64,000 nucleotides of DNA, taken from Mycogone perniciosa. Taxonomy: Eukaryota; Ascomycota; Sordariomycetes; Hypocreales; Hypocreaceae. Shown one piece after another: positions 47,901-60,955 of the stretch. The position numbers were made by a program, and so were the translations under genes. The stretch spans positions 1-64,000 of the forward strand of contig JAOALB010000146.1 in NCBI GenBank assembly GCA_025331125.1. Direction: 5' to 3'. The first letter of the stretch is position 1; each line of letters opens with the position of its first letter. The notes beneath the pieces were generated by a model. It searched no databases, had not been told where the DNA came from, and saw only the letters and a program-made list of their open reading frames with translations.

Positions 47901-50900
47901 ATAAAGGTTATTAAATACAGCAATAATATTAAGTTTTATATATACTTTTATATAGCTTAAAGTATTAAAGGTTTCCTAGATTAATAGTAATAGGTATTAA
48001 TTTTTAATAGTAATATTATTTAACCTTTAATAGTTTTAATAAATATAAATACTGCCTTTTAGTTTTGCAGCTAAAAGGAGGGGAGTAATATATTATATTT
48101 ACAATTCGCGGATAAATCCTTTTATTAAATTATTATCTAACTATTTTCTTATTACCTATAGTTTATTAAATAAAAATAGCCTATTCTTTTAGTATAAAAG
48201 GTCTTTTCCTAGCAATATTTTAATTTTATAGTTTTAAGCTTATTATAAAAGAAACTTATTTACTATTATTAACAGGAAAGTATTATATAGGTTATATAGC
48301 CAGGATAGCAGTTTCTTTAAAATATCTAGTTTACTAAACTTAAGTTTTCCTACTATAAATTTCTTTATATTGGCAGCTATAATCTTTTTTAATGATATTA
48401 AAGAGTAGCATTTATTAATAAAGTTATATATAATTTTTTAATAATATTATTTTTACTTTAATATAGTCTCTTTATCCTGTAAGTATTTATTAAAAAAACT
48501 TATCTAAAAGCTTTAATAGGCTAATAAACGCTAGTTCTTTAATTTTAATAGTTTAGTTAATCTTTTCTTAAATTACTTTTATTGCATAAATATATAATTA
48601 ACAATAAAAGGTAATAAAGTTTATAGCTGCTATTATTTATATATCCGCTATATTTAAATATACTTCTTAATTTTAAAGTTTAATTTAATTTTATAAAAGC
48701 AGTATATTAAAGGTAATAGTAATAGCTTTAATTAAGGTTTTCCTTTTTATTATTAACTGTAAATTATAAAGGTAAGCAGCGGCTTTATATATATTTAGTT
48801 TAGGATTATCTATACCTATATTTTTTTATTATTAATTTTACTATACCTGCAGGTTATATAGTAATCTCGGTTTAATATTAAGGTTTATAAAATGCGCAGT
48901 TTATAAACATTCTTTTTAATTAAATTGCAGTTTTCCTTTTCTTAAATAGTCTTAATTAACAGTTATTAATATAATATAATTCTTTATTTAATTAAGTTAG
49001 GCTTTACTTTATTTAAGGCGTCTTTAACTATTAATTGCTGGTAATATATATTCTTTATATCGGCTTTAGTAAAGTTATTTTTTATTTTAACTGCTATTAA
49101 AACTTATATAAAGCTGGCTATATTCTTTAAAAGGTAATAGTTATAATAGTAATAGGATTTAAAAGTAATAGTTAATTTTTCCTAGTTAATATTAAAGTTA
49201 TATTTTCTTAGCTATAAAAGGCTAAAGATAATAGGTATATTATTAAAGATATTTATAATAATAAAAAGGTAAAGTTCTTTATAAGGGCTAATTATAGTTT
49301 ATATAATAAAAAAGTTTAAAATTTTATTAACTATACTTTTATTAGTAAAAAAGAAGTTTTTAGTAAATAGTAATTATTAAATAATAATACTAAATTACTT
49401 AATAAAAGTGCAGCTAATAAAAGCTTAAAATATATAGCTATTATCTATTAAAGCTTTTATATTAATATAAATATTATATATAAAAAATAGTATAGTTTAT
49501 ATTAAAAGGGATTTACTGTTTATTAATTTAAGTTTAAAGGGCTTTTAATTAAAAAGGCAGCAGTAAATCTATTCTGGGATAATAGTATTATTTATAGTTA
49601 ACCTTTACTTATAACTTTTAGCAGAGGTTAATCTTTTCTTTAGTTTATAAGTTAAGTCTAGGTTTTTAATAAGTATAGCTAGCTAAATTAAAATAAATTA
49701 AAAGTTAATAAAGCAGCGCTACTATTATTATTTTTATTAATATTTAAAGAGGGTATATTATTTAAAGCCTAGATTTATAGGTTAATTAAGTATTGCGGGT
49801 AGTATTAATATACTATTAAGGTTTAATTATTATACTTTATTAAACTGTTTTACTACTGGCCTTAAAATACTGCTAGGTTAAGGTATAGCTAATATAGCTA
49901 AACTTAATAATTTTAATTTTATACTTAATATAGATTTCTTTAGTATATATTAGCCTGCTTTTTTTTATTGTATTTATTAAGGCTATAACCTGCTTTTTTA
50001 CAGTAAAGTATAGTCCTTTAGTAATATATTCTTTGCGAAAGACTTAAAGGCGAGGTAGTATAGTATATACAGTATTTAGCTGTATTAGGTTACTAGTTAG
50101 CGCTAAGGCGGCGGCTTAATTGTTTATTTAATTATTTTACTAGTATTAATAATATTACTGCTATTATTAATAGCTTTATTAACGCTAGCCTATTTAAATA
50201 GCGTAAAGGGCATTATAATAAGCGCCTTTTTAAAGCCTATTATAAATAATTTAATAAAGTTAACACTATTTAGTAAAGTTAAATTTATCTAGCTTAATTA
50301 TTTAAGTCTTTATAGTATTAGCAAATTCCTAAAAAACCTTTATTTTTAAAGCCTTTATTATCTGCTTAGCAGTTTTACTATATTTACTGCCTAATATAGA
50401 CAACTCTATTATAAAGTTTTAAAAAGGCTTATTTAATATATATAAATTATTAAAAGACTATAATGCCTTTTAAAATAAATTAATCATTTTATATTATTTA
50501 TTAAAATTAATAAAAAGTATTATATTAATCTTTTAATACTATTAGGCGGGGTTATTAAGATTTTTAATAATAATATTAAAGTTTTTTTATTGCAGTTAAT
50601 ATATATCTCCTTTTAAAAGGCCTATAATATATAAGATTTTTTTAAATTTTATTAAAAAGATTAACTAGTTATTTATAAAAGTAATATTAATTTAAAAGCG
50701 CTAGTTAATATATTTTTACTAGTATTTAATAATATTTTTTTATTTACTATTAAATTATTTAAAGTCTTTAATTTAATAGTAGTTAAATAAATTATTATTT
50801 TTAAGGTTTAATAGTAAAGCTGTATTTAAAGCTTTAACTTAAACTTTAATTTATACTTTAAAGTTTTAATTTTTAACTGCCTATTTTAAAATTTCCTACT

Positions 50901-51311
50901 TAAAGGTTTACTTTTATTTTTTCTATTAAGTTAAGCTTTTATTTATTATTTAATTAAAAAGATAGAACTAGTAATAAAGGTTATTATCCTTAATAATCGC
51001 GTTTATTAAATATATATAGTTACTATTAACGCTAGATTTTTATAGGGTTTTAAAGAAAAAAAGGAAAAGCGCTAGCTTTATAGTAAAAACTATAATCTAT
51101 TAGGCTAAGTTAGGTTATAGGGCGAGGTTTAGGGTATCTATATTTATCTCGCTTATAATTAGTTTCCTATTGGTATAGGGTTTAAAGGGCGAGGGTTAGG
51201 CTATAAAGGCATTATTATAGGTTTAGGAATAAAAGGGGAATTTAAAGAAGTTCGTGATTAGTTAGGTATATACCTTGCAATAGCGCAGCCGAGTTAAGGG
51301 ACAGCATAAAC

Positions 51312-51483
51312 AATTATGGTATAGGAAGGCAGGTTAGGGCAAATATCGTTATTGTGCTATAAAAAGCAAGGAAGCCCTAAAGCTTTACAGAAAGCTATAG
51401 CTAGGAACGTATTAAGGCCTGGTCACGTAACTGGAGCTCACGTAACAGGGCGTCAATATCGCGTTACGGTCGGTGCCATAACA
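51312..51483 (-). repeat. 5' LTR (right) of the 172-bp LTR gypsy element
   Basis: Same length and order as the left LTR. On + it ends GTGCCATAACA next to the TCACT duplication. Differences from the left LTR are mostly C/T and G/A transitions. Confidence 0.85.
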
Positions 51484-51744
51484 TCACTATACTTTAAAGA
51501 GTTACTTATTATTTAATAAACTAATTTTTTTTAAAAGTAAAAAGTATAAGTTATATTAGCGGGATTGCCTTTAAAAAAGATTAAAGAAGTAAGTAAGGTA
51601 TATTTATTAAATTTATAAGCGCGAGGTTTAGTAATATAATTTATTATAGTATTAATATAAAAAGGGTAAAAAAAATAAATAAATAAAAAACTTATAAAGG
51701 AATTAATAGGTTTTAAGGATAAAACTAATAGGAGGGGGATATTA

Positions 51745-52132
51745 TATTATAACTTAACTATATTAAAGACCTAGTTATAGGATTATAGCAGAATATTGGA
51801 ACCTTTAACCAATTATTAATAGATTACGGCTATAAACGCAATCTTATAAAAGGGATTACTATATAAAACTATAATCCTAGATCGTTAGGATTACTATAAT
51901 CTAAATAATCTAAGTATATGTATTATATATCTCTTTTATATATAAAACTAGATAGATTATAATTATTAGTATACTTATTTAAATAGTTATTAATAAATTG
52001 CATTTACTAAAACCGCCTATTTTACAGAATTGTAACTAAGTTACCCTGCTTAGTATTTATCTTTAACCTCTCTATTAATATAAACCCTGCGAACTTTGGT
52101 TTAACTGTTAAGCATTAACCTGGATTATTATA
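51745..52132 (+). repeat. 3' LTR of outer chromovirus, U3 type C (388 bp)
   Basis: Pairs in length and sequence with 33467-33854, but its U3 is strongly RIP-mutated: TATTATAACTTAAC against TGTCACGACCCGAC. A purine-rich GGAGGGGGATAT precedes it. It is followed by TAAGC, the altered TSD. Confidence 0.88.
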
Positions 52133-54848
52133 TAAGCTAGTTAGGAATCAAGGAATATGCATTAAAATAAAGGAATGTAGTATATTATAGAATATGCTGT
52201 AATTTAAAATAATCTGTTACTAAGGTTAATATACCCCTTTAAGTTAAATGATATTTAGACTATTAATAAAAACAGTAAAGTAACAGTTATTAAATTGCTT
52301 ATTAAAAGGAATAATAGAATAATAACTGTTTAAAGATCTAGATTAGTTTATATCTAAGTTTACCTAGGCCTTAAAAACGCTATATATATTAATAAAACCT
52401 AATTATTTAATAAAGCATTTAAATTTCTAATTTAAAAGGACCTTAATTAATCCATCAGCAATTATTTAATTAATTAAAGTATATACTATTTTATATAATC
52501 TTTATTAATAAGCTTAATAAGCCTAGCAGCTATATATATTAATATATTTAAGCTAAGTCTTTAGCTAGGGCTTATCAGGCTTAAATAGCCTGATAGTCTA
52601 ATAATTATTATATTTTATAATTAATTGGTTATCTAATTAAAGCGTTATATAGTCTATTAGCTGTTATATTACAATAGCTTCTTTTACTATATAGTTAAAG
52701 GTAAGAAGCTTGGCTTTAGTTAATAAAGTTGTAACTGTTGGTTATTTACTAGCTTTCCAGCTAATTAGTCCGCTAAACAGGATTATAATATATCTTTATA
52801 ATAACTTCCTAATCTAAGGATTATCTGCGAAAGCAGCATTAAAAGCGATTTAAAAGTCTTAAGTATTAGGTTTTTATTTTTTGCTTAATTATATAAGGTT
52901 AAAGTTACTGTTAAATTTAATAGTAAGATATTGCATTACGTAAAGGTATTCTAGCAGTCTATTAACAAAACTAATATACTAGTTTAATAAACTAAGTAAA
53001 AACTTAATTAATTTAGCTATCAGCTTAGCTATATTAGGTTATATAATAACTGCAGTATAATTAACTAATTTTATTTTCTGTTAAGATAAAAGGATTATTC
53101 CTTTTAAACTTTAGTTTTCTTTTGTCTTCAAATTATTTAGTGGGAATAGGTTACCTTTAAAGTATTCCTTTCCTTTAATATAAAATCGATTAACGATTTT
53201 CTTAATATATTTATATTAATAAAGCTATAGCTTTTGAGCTGCTTTATTATATAGAATCTAAATTCTTAAAAACTACTTAAATTCCTTTAAGTTATTTATT
53301 TTATATTATAACTTTAATTATTTAATAAAGATCTTAGTATTAGCAGTATACCTAAGTCTATATGAAAGAATAATATTATTAATAAAAAAGAAAACAGTTA
53401 GCTAGTTATTATTAAAGAGATAGGGTTTTTTATAGATTATTATAATCTTAGCTATTTAAATACAGCCATAAAATCCTTTTACTATAAAAGTAGTAATCTC
53501 TATAGCTTATATAAAGCTTTAAATAGCTTTAATACTTATTCTTTATATTTAAAGTTATCTGGAAACTATATACATATATCTTTATTAAAAAAGCTATTTA
53601 TATATACATTAATAGCGTCTAGCTATTATATATTTAAATTAAATTTAGTTGTAATAGCTATTAATATTTAAAAGGGTTTTTTAGCTAATATAATAGTAAA
53701 TATTTCTTTTAATTTAATGTATTAAAGATCTCTTTAAATATAGACTTTAGCCTTAAATTTTATTAAAAAACTATATTTCTTAAATTTATATTTATATACC
53801 TAAATTAAAAGAAAGACTTAGCTATTAACCTAATCTTTCTATATCGGCTTAATTATACTATAGGCTTAAAGCTAGTTCTATTTAATCTTTATAGCCTTAT
53901 AAAATTAGCTTTTATATTTATAACCAATTAATTCGCAGTAATTCTTTAACTTAAAAGGGAGACTTTATTAATAAAGTTATTATTTCCAGCTAATAAAAAA
54001 GCTAGCTTTATATTAAGTAAATCTATTTTATAAATTAACGCTAAAGGTAAAATTTATTATTTATTATATTAGTTTTTAAATTTAGGTTGATTATTAAGGC
54101 GGCTGTAGAACTTAAACTATTGTTTTTTCCTAAACCTTTTCTTTAATTGTTAAATTTTAAAGATTCCTAGCTAAAGCGTTCTATTCCTCGATTCTTTAAT
54201 ATATTAGATTTGCGAATTTAATGCTTCTTTTATATATAATGCATTTATTAGGTTTAGGCATTAAATATAGTTTTTATTACTGTTTTTTAGTAACTTTAGC
54301 AGCTTTAATTAAATTATTTAGTTAATTTATAGATTTATTAGAATTGCTTTATATAAATTCCTTAATTACTTTATTGCTTAGTCTTTTATTTACTTAAATT
54401 ATTAATTTAATATCCTTTTTTTATTAGACTTAAAGTCTATATTAATATAATCCAGAAAAAGAAGACTTGATAGTTCTGCAGCTTATAGTAGCTTTTAATA
54501 ATTGGCAGGATTATAGAAGATTTGTTTATTAAAAGTTATATCTTTAACTCTTTAAACTTTATTGCTTTTAAAGATCTACATTTTAAAAATGTTTATAAAG
54601 CTATATTTAACTAAGTAGCCGACTTTAATATAAAGTCTAATCTTTAGATTCCTCTATTATATACCTTATAATACTTTTACTATTAATAGGCTAGTTTTGC
54701 AGCTAAATGCTTTAAAATATATAATATTAGGCTGCTATTTAAAATAGCCTGTCTTTATTATTATTTTAAAGCTATTAATAAAGACATTAAAAAGGCATTA
54801 ACTAGTCTATAGTCTAGTAAGGCAATCTATTATATAAATAGACTGCAG
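52133..54848 (-). mobile_element. RIP-mutated Ty1/copia element, 3' half (reverse transcriptase and RNase H side)
   Basis: Read on the minus strand at about 53340-53580 it gives a decayed copia reverse transcriptase: a KLFKALYKL segment (family form KALYGL), then an NPISLI..N segment followed by a hydrophobic strand at the position of the YVDD catalytic motif. The part towards 52140 should be RNase H and the 3' end. Many stops, strong AT bias. Interrupted at 54848 by a chromovirus and continued at 60956. LTRs were not delimited. Confidence 0.7.
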
Positions 54849-55234
54849 TGTTACAGCCCGACCATTATAAGAACATAACATAGTATATACCTAGAGGAAC
54901 CTTGGATAAACGAACTAATTAGTATTAGATTACTTAAGCTACTATAAACTATAAAGTAATCCTAGTAAATTAATAAAAGGATTTACAATAAATTATTTAG
55001 AAAATAAATATAATTTAAAGTAATCTATAATTATTCCTTTTATATATATATAACTAGCTTATTATTTATTTAATATAGTTACTTAAACAGTTATTAATAT
55101 AGTTATTTACCTAAACTACTAGTCTTATAAACTAATAACTATATTACTTTATTTAATATTTATCTTTAACCTCTCTATTAATATAAACTTATAAACCTTA
55201 GTTTAACTATTAAAAATTAACCTAAGTTATTATA
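54849..55234 (+). repeat. 5' LTR of chromovirus, U3 type A (386 bp)
   Basis: Starts TGTTACAGCCCGACC, the least mutated type A start in the window, and ends TTATTATA. TSD TGCAG on its left. Confidence 0.9.
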
Positions 55235-58200
55235 TATTAATAACTTTTATTTAAAAAGCTATTAAAAATCTTAAGTAATACTATAAGTATATCCGCTATA
55301 GTATCCTCTTTTAATACTCTACCCTTTATTCTATTTTTTTACTAAAGGCAGGATAATAATAAAAATAATAATATAAGCAGAAGCGAGAATAAAAGTAAAG
55401 TTAATAAAATAAAATAACTATATATTTATACAAAGGAAGCCTTTTAATATATAAAAGTTAACTGTATAAAATAAAAGTAATACTATTAGTATTTAATTAT
55501 TAAAAACATTAAACTTAATTAAATAATTTACTAATAGTAAGCGATTATTATAAGCTTATAGAATTAAATATTGCCTATACTTACTTTAAACCTTATACAA
55601 AACTATAAAGGGAATTAACCTTTAAAAGACTTAAAAGAGTCGCTTAAAATATAGCCTTTAAGCCCTTTAATAAAAGTACTATAGCACTTTAACTATTTTT
55701 CACTTAACTATATAACCACTTTATTTACTTTTTAACTAGCTTTAATATAAAGATTCGTAAAGTCTTTTTAACTACTAAACAATTTAAAGGCAATGCCTTA
55801 AAGTAGTTTAAACCTTTTTAAAGGGATTTTCTTAATAATAAAAGTAAAGCTAATAAATAAATACAGCTTATATTTACTAGTTATAATTAATTTAAAGAAA
55901 AACTAAAGAATATCTTTAATAATATTAATAAAGAATATACTGTAAAGAATAAATTTATAAATTTAGTTTAAAAAGGAAAGTACTTTAATTATACTATATA
56001 CTTAAAAAACTATACTTTTAAAATTAAATCAAAAAGCTTTACTTTTATAAAATATTTTTATAATAGATTTAAGCTAAAAATTAAAAAGGAAGTTTATAAG
56101 TTTTTTTAGAATAAAAGTATTATTAAGTTTATTAAAAAATATATAAATATAAACAATTTACTTTATAAGCTTTATTTAAATATAAAGAAAAGATAATAGT
56201 AATTTAAATAAATTTATAAATATTAAAGATATATAAATTAAAGTAAAAAGTAATAAAAATATATTGCTAGCTTTAATAATAAAAGATTTAATTAAATAGA
56301 TTTAAATGCTATTTAAAAGGGAAAAGTAAAAGTTATTTATTATAGCTATTATAAACTAAAATAATTTTTAAAAGACTATAAAGCTTTATAAAAGCTAAGA
56401 ATTAATAAACCTTAAAAGCTTACGCTAAGATTTAAATAAAAGGTTAATATAGTTTTAAAAAATATTAATTATATATTATTTAGCTAAATTATATATTATA
56501 ATAATAGCTGCTTTATTTATAAATCTAGTAAAGATAAAGATAAATAAGACTTAAAATAACTTAAAAAGATATCTATAATAAACTAAAAGGGGTATTGGTT
56601 AAGATTTAAATCTTTAATTCTTAAAGATATATTTAGAAGATAAAGTAAATAGGTATTTACTACATTTAGATAAGTTAACGGAAAAAACCTAAACTTTAAC
56701 TATATAAAGTTAAATAAAGATAATAGTATCCCGGATAAATAAATAATTACTATAATTAATTACTGATATTTTAATTAAATTACTATAAGCAATAAAAGAT
56801 AAATAAACAGTAATAACTTTAATAATAAAGATAAAAGTAACCCTTTATAATATAAACTATTACTATATAGTATTATACTTTTAAAAATGGAAACTATATT
56901 ATTAATATATAGTAACTTTAAAAATAACTTAAATAAATATTACCTTTATATAATTAAAAGAATTACTATAAATATATAATTAAATAAGATATATTTATAC
57001 CTATATAAACAGCTTTATATATAAAATAAAGCTAATAATAAAATAGCTATTAAAGTAATTCTAGCTGCCTTAACTATATAAGCGGAACTTATATATATTT
57101 ATAAATAAAGAGAGTATACTATACATAACGTTAACTATAAAAAATACTATATTATATTCTAGGTTACTTATATTATATATAAAGATATAGTATACTTTTA
57201 AAAGAAAGTAAAGTATAATATATTTTTAATTAAAACCCTATTTTACTTTATACAATAGGTATAATATTATAATACTTTTAAAGAGTAGATTATAACTACA
57301 TAGTATTAAAACTTTAAAATTATTATTATTAAACTAAATACCAAAACTTTAAAAGAATATTATTAATTATAAAGATTTAAAGAATATAGGTTTAAAGGAT
57401 ATTATATTTACTGTTAAAAGAAGTTAATAAAATAGTATTTCCGCTATCATAAACGGTTTAAATGGAATTAACAGTATTACTTAAAGTATAATAGCTTAAA
57501 ATATATTATATATAAATAAAATAAATTAAAAGATTAATATATATAATACGCTAATAATACTTTATACTTATTACTAGATTATATATATTATTAAAAGGAT
57601 AAATGCAGTATTTATTTATAGGAAAAACCTTAAAAGTAATAAATATAAAAGTATATAAGGTATAAACCTACTTTAAAAGATAAAGAGATTAATTAAGTTA
57701 TAAAGGAGCTGTATAGAAACTAGTTTAATTTTATTATCTATAAAGGAACTGCCTATAATAAAAGGAGATAGTATTTACTTTTAAGAACTTTAATTAACTG
57801 TAAAATTTATATAAAAAAAGAAAAATTAAAAAATAATTAATATTACTTATAAAAAGGCTATAAAGTAATAATTAATAAGTTATATCTTTTAGAATATTAA
57901 ATAATAAAAGTAATAATAAAGATTTATTATATTTTAAGTTAAAGATAATAGGTAAAGGATATTAACTATATATATTAATAAATAGCAGAGTGATAGGCAA
58001 TTTTATTATATTTATAATAATAAATTGCCTATAATTGCCTTAAAAAGAGAAAACTAAACTATATTAACTGTATTAAATAAGAAGAGGAGCTTTTATATAT
58101 AATAATAAATAGGTTAAGTAAAAGATTAATTATTTTAAACTTACAATTATTCAATGTAAAGGAGAGGTTTTTTATAATATAGCAAATATTAATAAATATA

Positions 58201-59985
58201 ATATTATTTTTAGTTACTTTTAATTAAAATGCAATAACCTTAATATTAGCTAAAAGAATAGTTAGCTTTATTAGTGTAATAGTAAAGGTTTTTTAATAAT
58301 TAAAACTATTAAAAAAGGTTTATCTGTAAAGAAGAAATTTTAAAATATAAAACCATTAAATAAACTGATAAAAAGAATTAAAAAAGTTACTTTTAGTTTA
58401 ATTATAGAAATAATTTACTTAAAAGTAAAACTTAAATAAAGTAAAGGAAAAAATAAATAAATTTAAAGAATAATTGCCTTTTTATAAAAAGTATGAAATA
58501 ATATTAATAAAATACTTAAAATAAAAAGCTTTAAAATAATAATATTATTGAAATAACTATAAAATATCTTTAATGAATATTAAAAGTATAATAAACTATT
58601 TAAAGAAATACTTAATATAAAACTATTAAAATACAGCTAATAGAACTATATAATTAAGTTTAAAGATAATATAAGTATTAGCTTTATAAAATCTATAACT
58701 TAAATAAAAAAGAGCTTAAAAGCCTATATATTTATTTAAATAATATATTAACTAAAAGGTATATTTAACCCTTTTTATTAAAAGTAAACTATTTTATTAT
58801 ATTTATATTAAAAGAAAAAGATAAACTATAATTAATTATAAACTACTAATAGTTTAATAAAGCTATTATTAAAAATAAAACTCTATTACTGTTAATTATA
58901 GAATTATAAAATAAATTATATCGGAAAAAGTAGTTTATAGCGCTAAACCTTAAAGGCGCTTATAACTTTATCTAAATTAAAAAGGGATATAAATAAATAA
59001 CAGCCTTTTAAATTAAATATAACTTATTCAAATACCTAGTTATACCTTTTAGCCTTACTACTACCCCTATAGTATTTTAAAAGATAATTAATAATATATT
59101 AAAAGAGTACTTTAATATTTTTATAGTTATTTACTTAAATAATATTTTAATTTTTTTAAATACCTTTAAAGAATATAAAGTATATATCTATAAAGTATTA
59201 TAGATATTATAAAATATTAAATTATTTATAAAACTAAAAAAATATAAATTCTATATATAAAAAGTTACTTTTTTAAAGTATATTATTACCTTTAAAGAAA
59301 TTTATATAAATCTATTAAAAGTATAAGCAGTAAAAGACTAGCCTATATTTATAATAGTTAAAGAAGTGTAAAGCTTTTTAAAATTTATTAACTATTACCG
59401 ACAATTTATTAAAGGCTATAAAAGTATTATATAAACTCTCTATAAATTTATTAAAAAGGATTAAAAGTTTCTATAGGTATTAAATATATAGGATATATTT
59501 AATAAACTTAAGCAGTTTATTTCAGAAAAACCTATATTTATTATATTTAACTTATTTAAGGAAATAGAAGTTAAAATAAATACTTTTAACTTTAATATAA
59601 AAGTTTAATTTAATTAAAAAGATAAATATAGTAAGCTATACCCTAGTGCCTTTTATTTTTAAATATTATATAGCGCAGAATTAAATTATTTAATATATAA
59701 TAAAGAATTCCTCGTTATTATTCTTGCATTTAAAGAATAGTAATACTACCTATTAAAAGGAATATATAAAGTATAACGAAATTACTAGTAGCCTTAATTA
59801 ATAAAAAAAGAGCTAGGCATTATTTAGTTTTACAAAAACAAGATTTCGCTATATAACTTAATATTCAATTAGCGAAAACACAAAATATAAAATAAAGGCA
59901 CTATACCTATAAACTATAAAGGATTGCGGTATTTATAAAGGAATTAATAGGTTTTAAAGACAAGATTAACAGGAAGGGGATATTA

Positions 59986-60955
59986 TATTATAGCTTAACT
60001 ATTATAAGAATATAATATAGTATATACCTAAATGAACCTTAAATAAATAAACTAATTAGCATTAAATCACTTAAGTTACTATAAACTATAAAGTAATTTT
60101 AGTAAGCTAATAAAAAAACTTACTATAGATTATTAAAAAAACAAGTATAATCTAAGTTAATCCACGATTATTCCCTTTATATATATATAACTGGCTTATC
60201 ACTTATTTAATATAGTTACTTAAATAGTCGTTAATACAATTATTTACCTAAACCACTAGTTTTACAGAATAGTAACTATATTACCCTGCTTAGTATTTAT
60301 CCCTAACCTCTCTGTTAATATAAACCTATAAACCTCGGTTTAACTATTAAGAATTGTTAAAATAACAAGGTTATACTGAACCTCATTTATGTGTGGCTTC
60401 TAGGAAGCTGTATATAAAGCAGCAATAAGGAAACGACTAAGAGTTGAATTAGGTAAATAATGGATAAACAATTGAATTGTAACTAATCTAATAGCTGAAA
60501 AGCTATAGAATATTTAGTGTATGCGGCTGGATTATAGAAGTGATTATAGAACAATGCTTTGTCTTCTATAATAGTCCTCCGACTAAATAATAGGAATGCA
60601 GCAGTAGAATTGGGTTTATGGCCTTATTCCTATTTTCCGCAAAATTCATTTATATAGGAAATCGTCCAAATCGACTCACGGCCATACAAACAGGAAACCA
60701 TTTTAGTTAGATTTTTCACAATAGCTATTGTGGCTATTGTATTGAGTCTAGGGTAGGCGGGGTAGCTGGTCCTAGCTCAATTGTTATCGTTGAAGATAAC
60801 AGAGATTTCCTGACTTACACCGAAGTTCCTCTAGAACTCGATCCTAGCGTCGGGCCTAATTCCGGGTCTAGCCAGAATAGGAAGGTTACCCAAATACACT
60901 AAAATCCTTACTTTTTAGCCCTCCTTTTTAACAAGAATCAAGCTAGATCGTTACA
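59986..60955 (+). repeat. 3' LTR of chromovirus, type A, split by a solo LTR
   Basis: Segments 59986-60354 and 60939-60955 together make 386 bp, exactly the length of the 5' LTR, once the nested LTR and one copy of its AGAAT duplication are removed. Ends CGTTACA, followed by TGCAG. Confidence 0.88.
60355..60933 (+). mobile_element. solo LTR, 581-bp family, TSD AGAAT
   Basis: Starts TGTTAAAATAACAAGG and ends CCTTTTTAACA. Flanked by AGAAT at 60350-60354 and 60934-60938. Same orientation as the 20242 copy, and richer in GC than its host LTR. Confidence 0.92.

Larger units (their letters stand above)
44793..51483 (-). mobile_element. complete minus-strand Ty3/gypsy element with 172-bp LTRs, TSD TCACT
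   Basis: Two direct 172-bp LTRs (44793-44964 and 51312-51483) are flanked by TCACT (44788-44792 and 51484-51488). Minus orientation is shown by a G-rich polypurine tract directly inside the left LTR (a C-run at 44967-44975 on +) and by reverse transcriptase readable on the minus strand at about 47400-47900. There the decayed frame shows segments equivalent to a PFSLYN strand, the catalytic region and a following KGIK-type segment. It is a different gypsy family from the chromoviruses here. I could not find a chromodomain. RIP-type stops throughout; no coding capacity. Confidence 0.82.
37470..51744 (+). mobile_element. inner chromovirus copy, RIP-mutated, 3' LTR missing
   Basis: Begins with the type B LTR. 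Degenerate gag follows from 37847, with a zinc-knuckle remnant at about 38957-39000 (YNCNKLGY). Pol starts near 40600: reverse transcriptase about 41420-42000, RNase H about 42100-42306 continuing at 42887-43060 after a solo LTR, integrase about 43150-43950, chromodomain about 44200-44310. Relative to the copy at 12640, roughly 330 bp of integrase are missing near 43620. After an unusual tail (44310-44792) a minus-strand gypsy element is inserted. Sequence resumes at 51484 and runs into a type C LTR rather than a type B one. The inner/outer crossover point is unknown, so the right boundary is nominal. Confidence 0.7.
33467..52132 (+). mobile_element. outer chromovirus (Ty3/gypsy) insertion with nested elements
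   Basis: Type C LTRs at 33467-33854 and 51745-52132 are flanked by CAAGC (33462-33466) and TAAGC (52133-52137), a 5-bp TSD differing by one C-to-T change as RIP would give. Inside from the left: degenerate gag with a zinc-knuckle remnant at about 35137-35180 (YNYNKLGY pattern), interrupted by a 172-bp solo LTR; the start of pol up to 37469; then a second chromovirus copy begins. Only one pol copy continues to the right end, so outer and inner elements appear to have recombined. All coding capacity is lost to RIP-type stops. Confidence 0.75.
54849..60955 (+). mobile_element. chromovirus with paired type A LTRs, TSD TGCAG, internally deleted
   Basis: LTRs at 54849-55234 and 59986-60955 (the latter holding a solo LTR) are flanked by TGCAG at 54844-54848 and 60956-60960. 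Gag remnant from 55235, zinc-knuckle region about 56338-56380. Pol from about 57980, reverse transcriptase about 58800-59400, RNase H about 59500-59770. At 59771 the sequence jumps to the region homologous to 16593, so the rest of RNase H, the integrase and the chromodomain (about 2.1 kb) are absent. Polypurine tract AGGAAGGGGATAT precedes the 3' LTR. Stops throughout. Confidence 0.88.
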
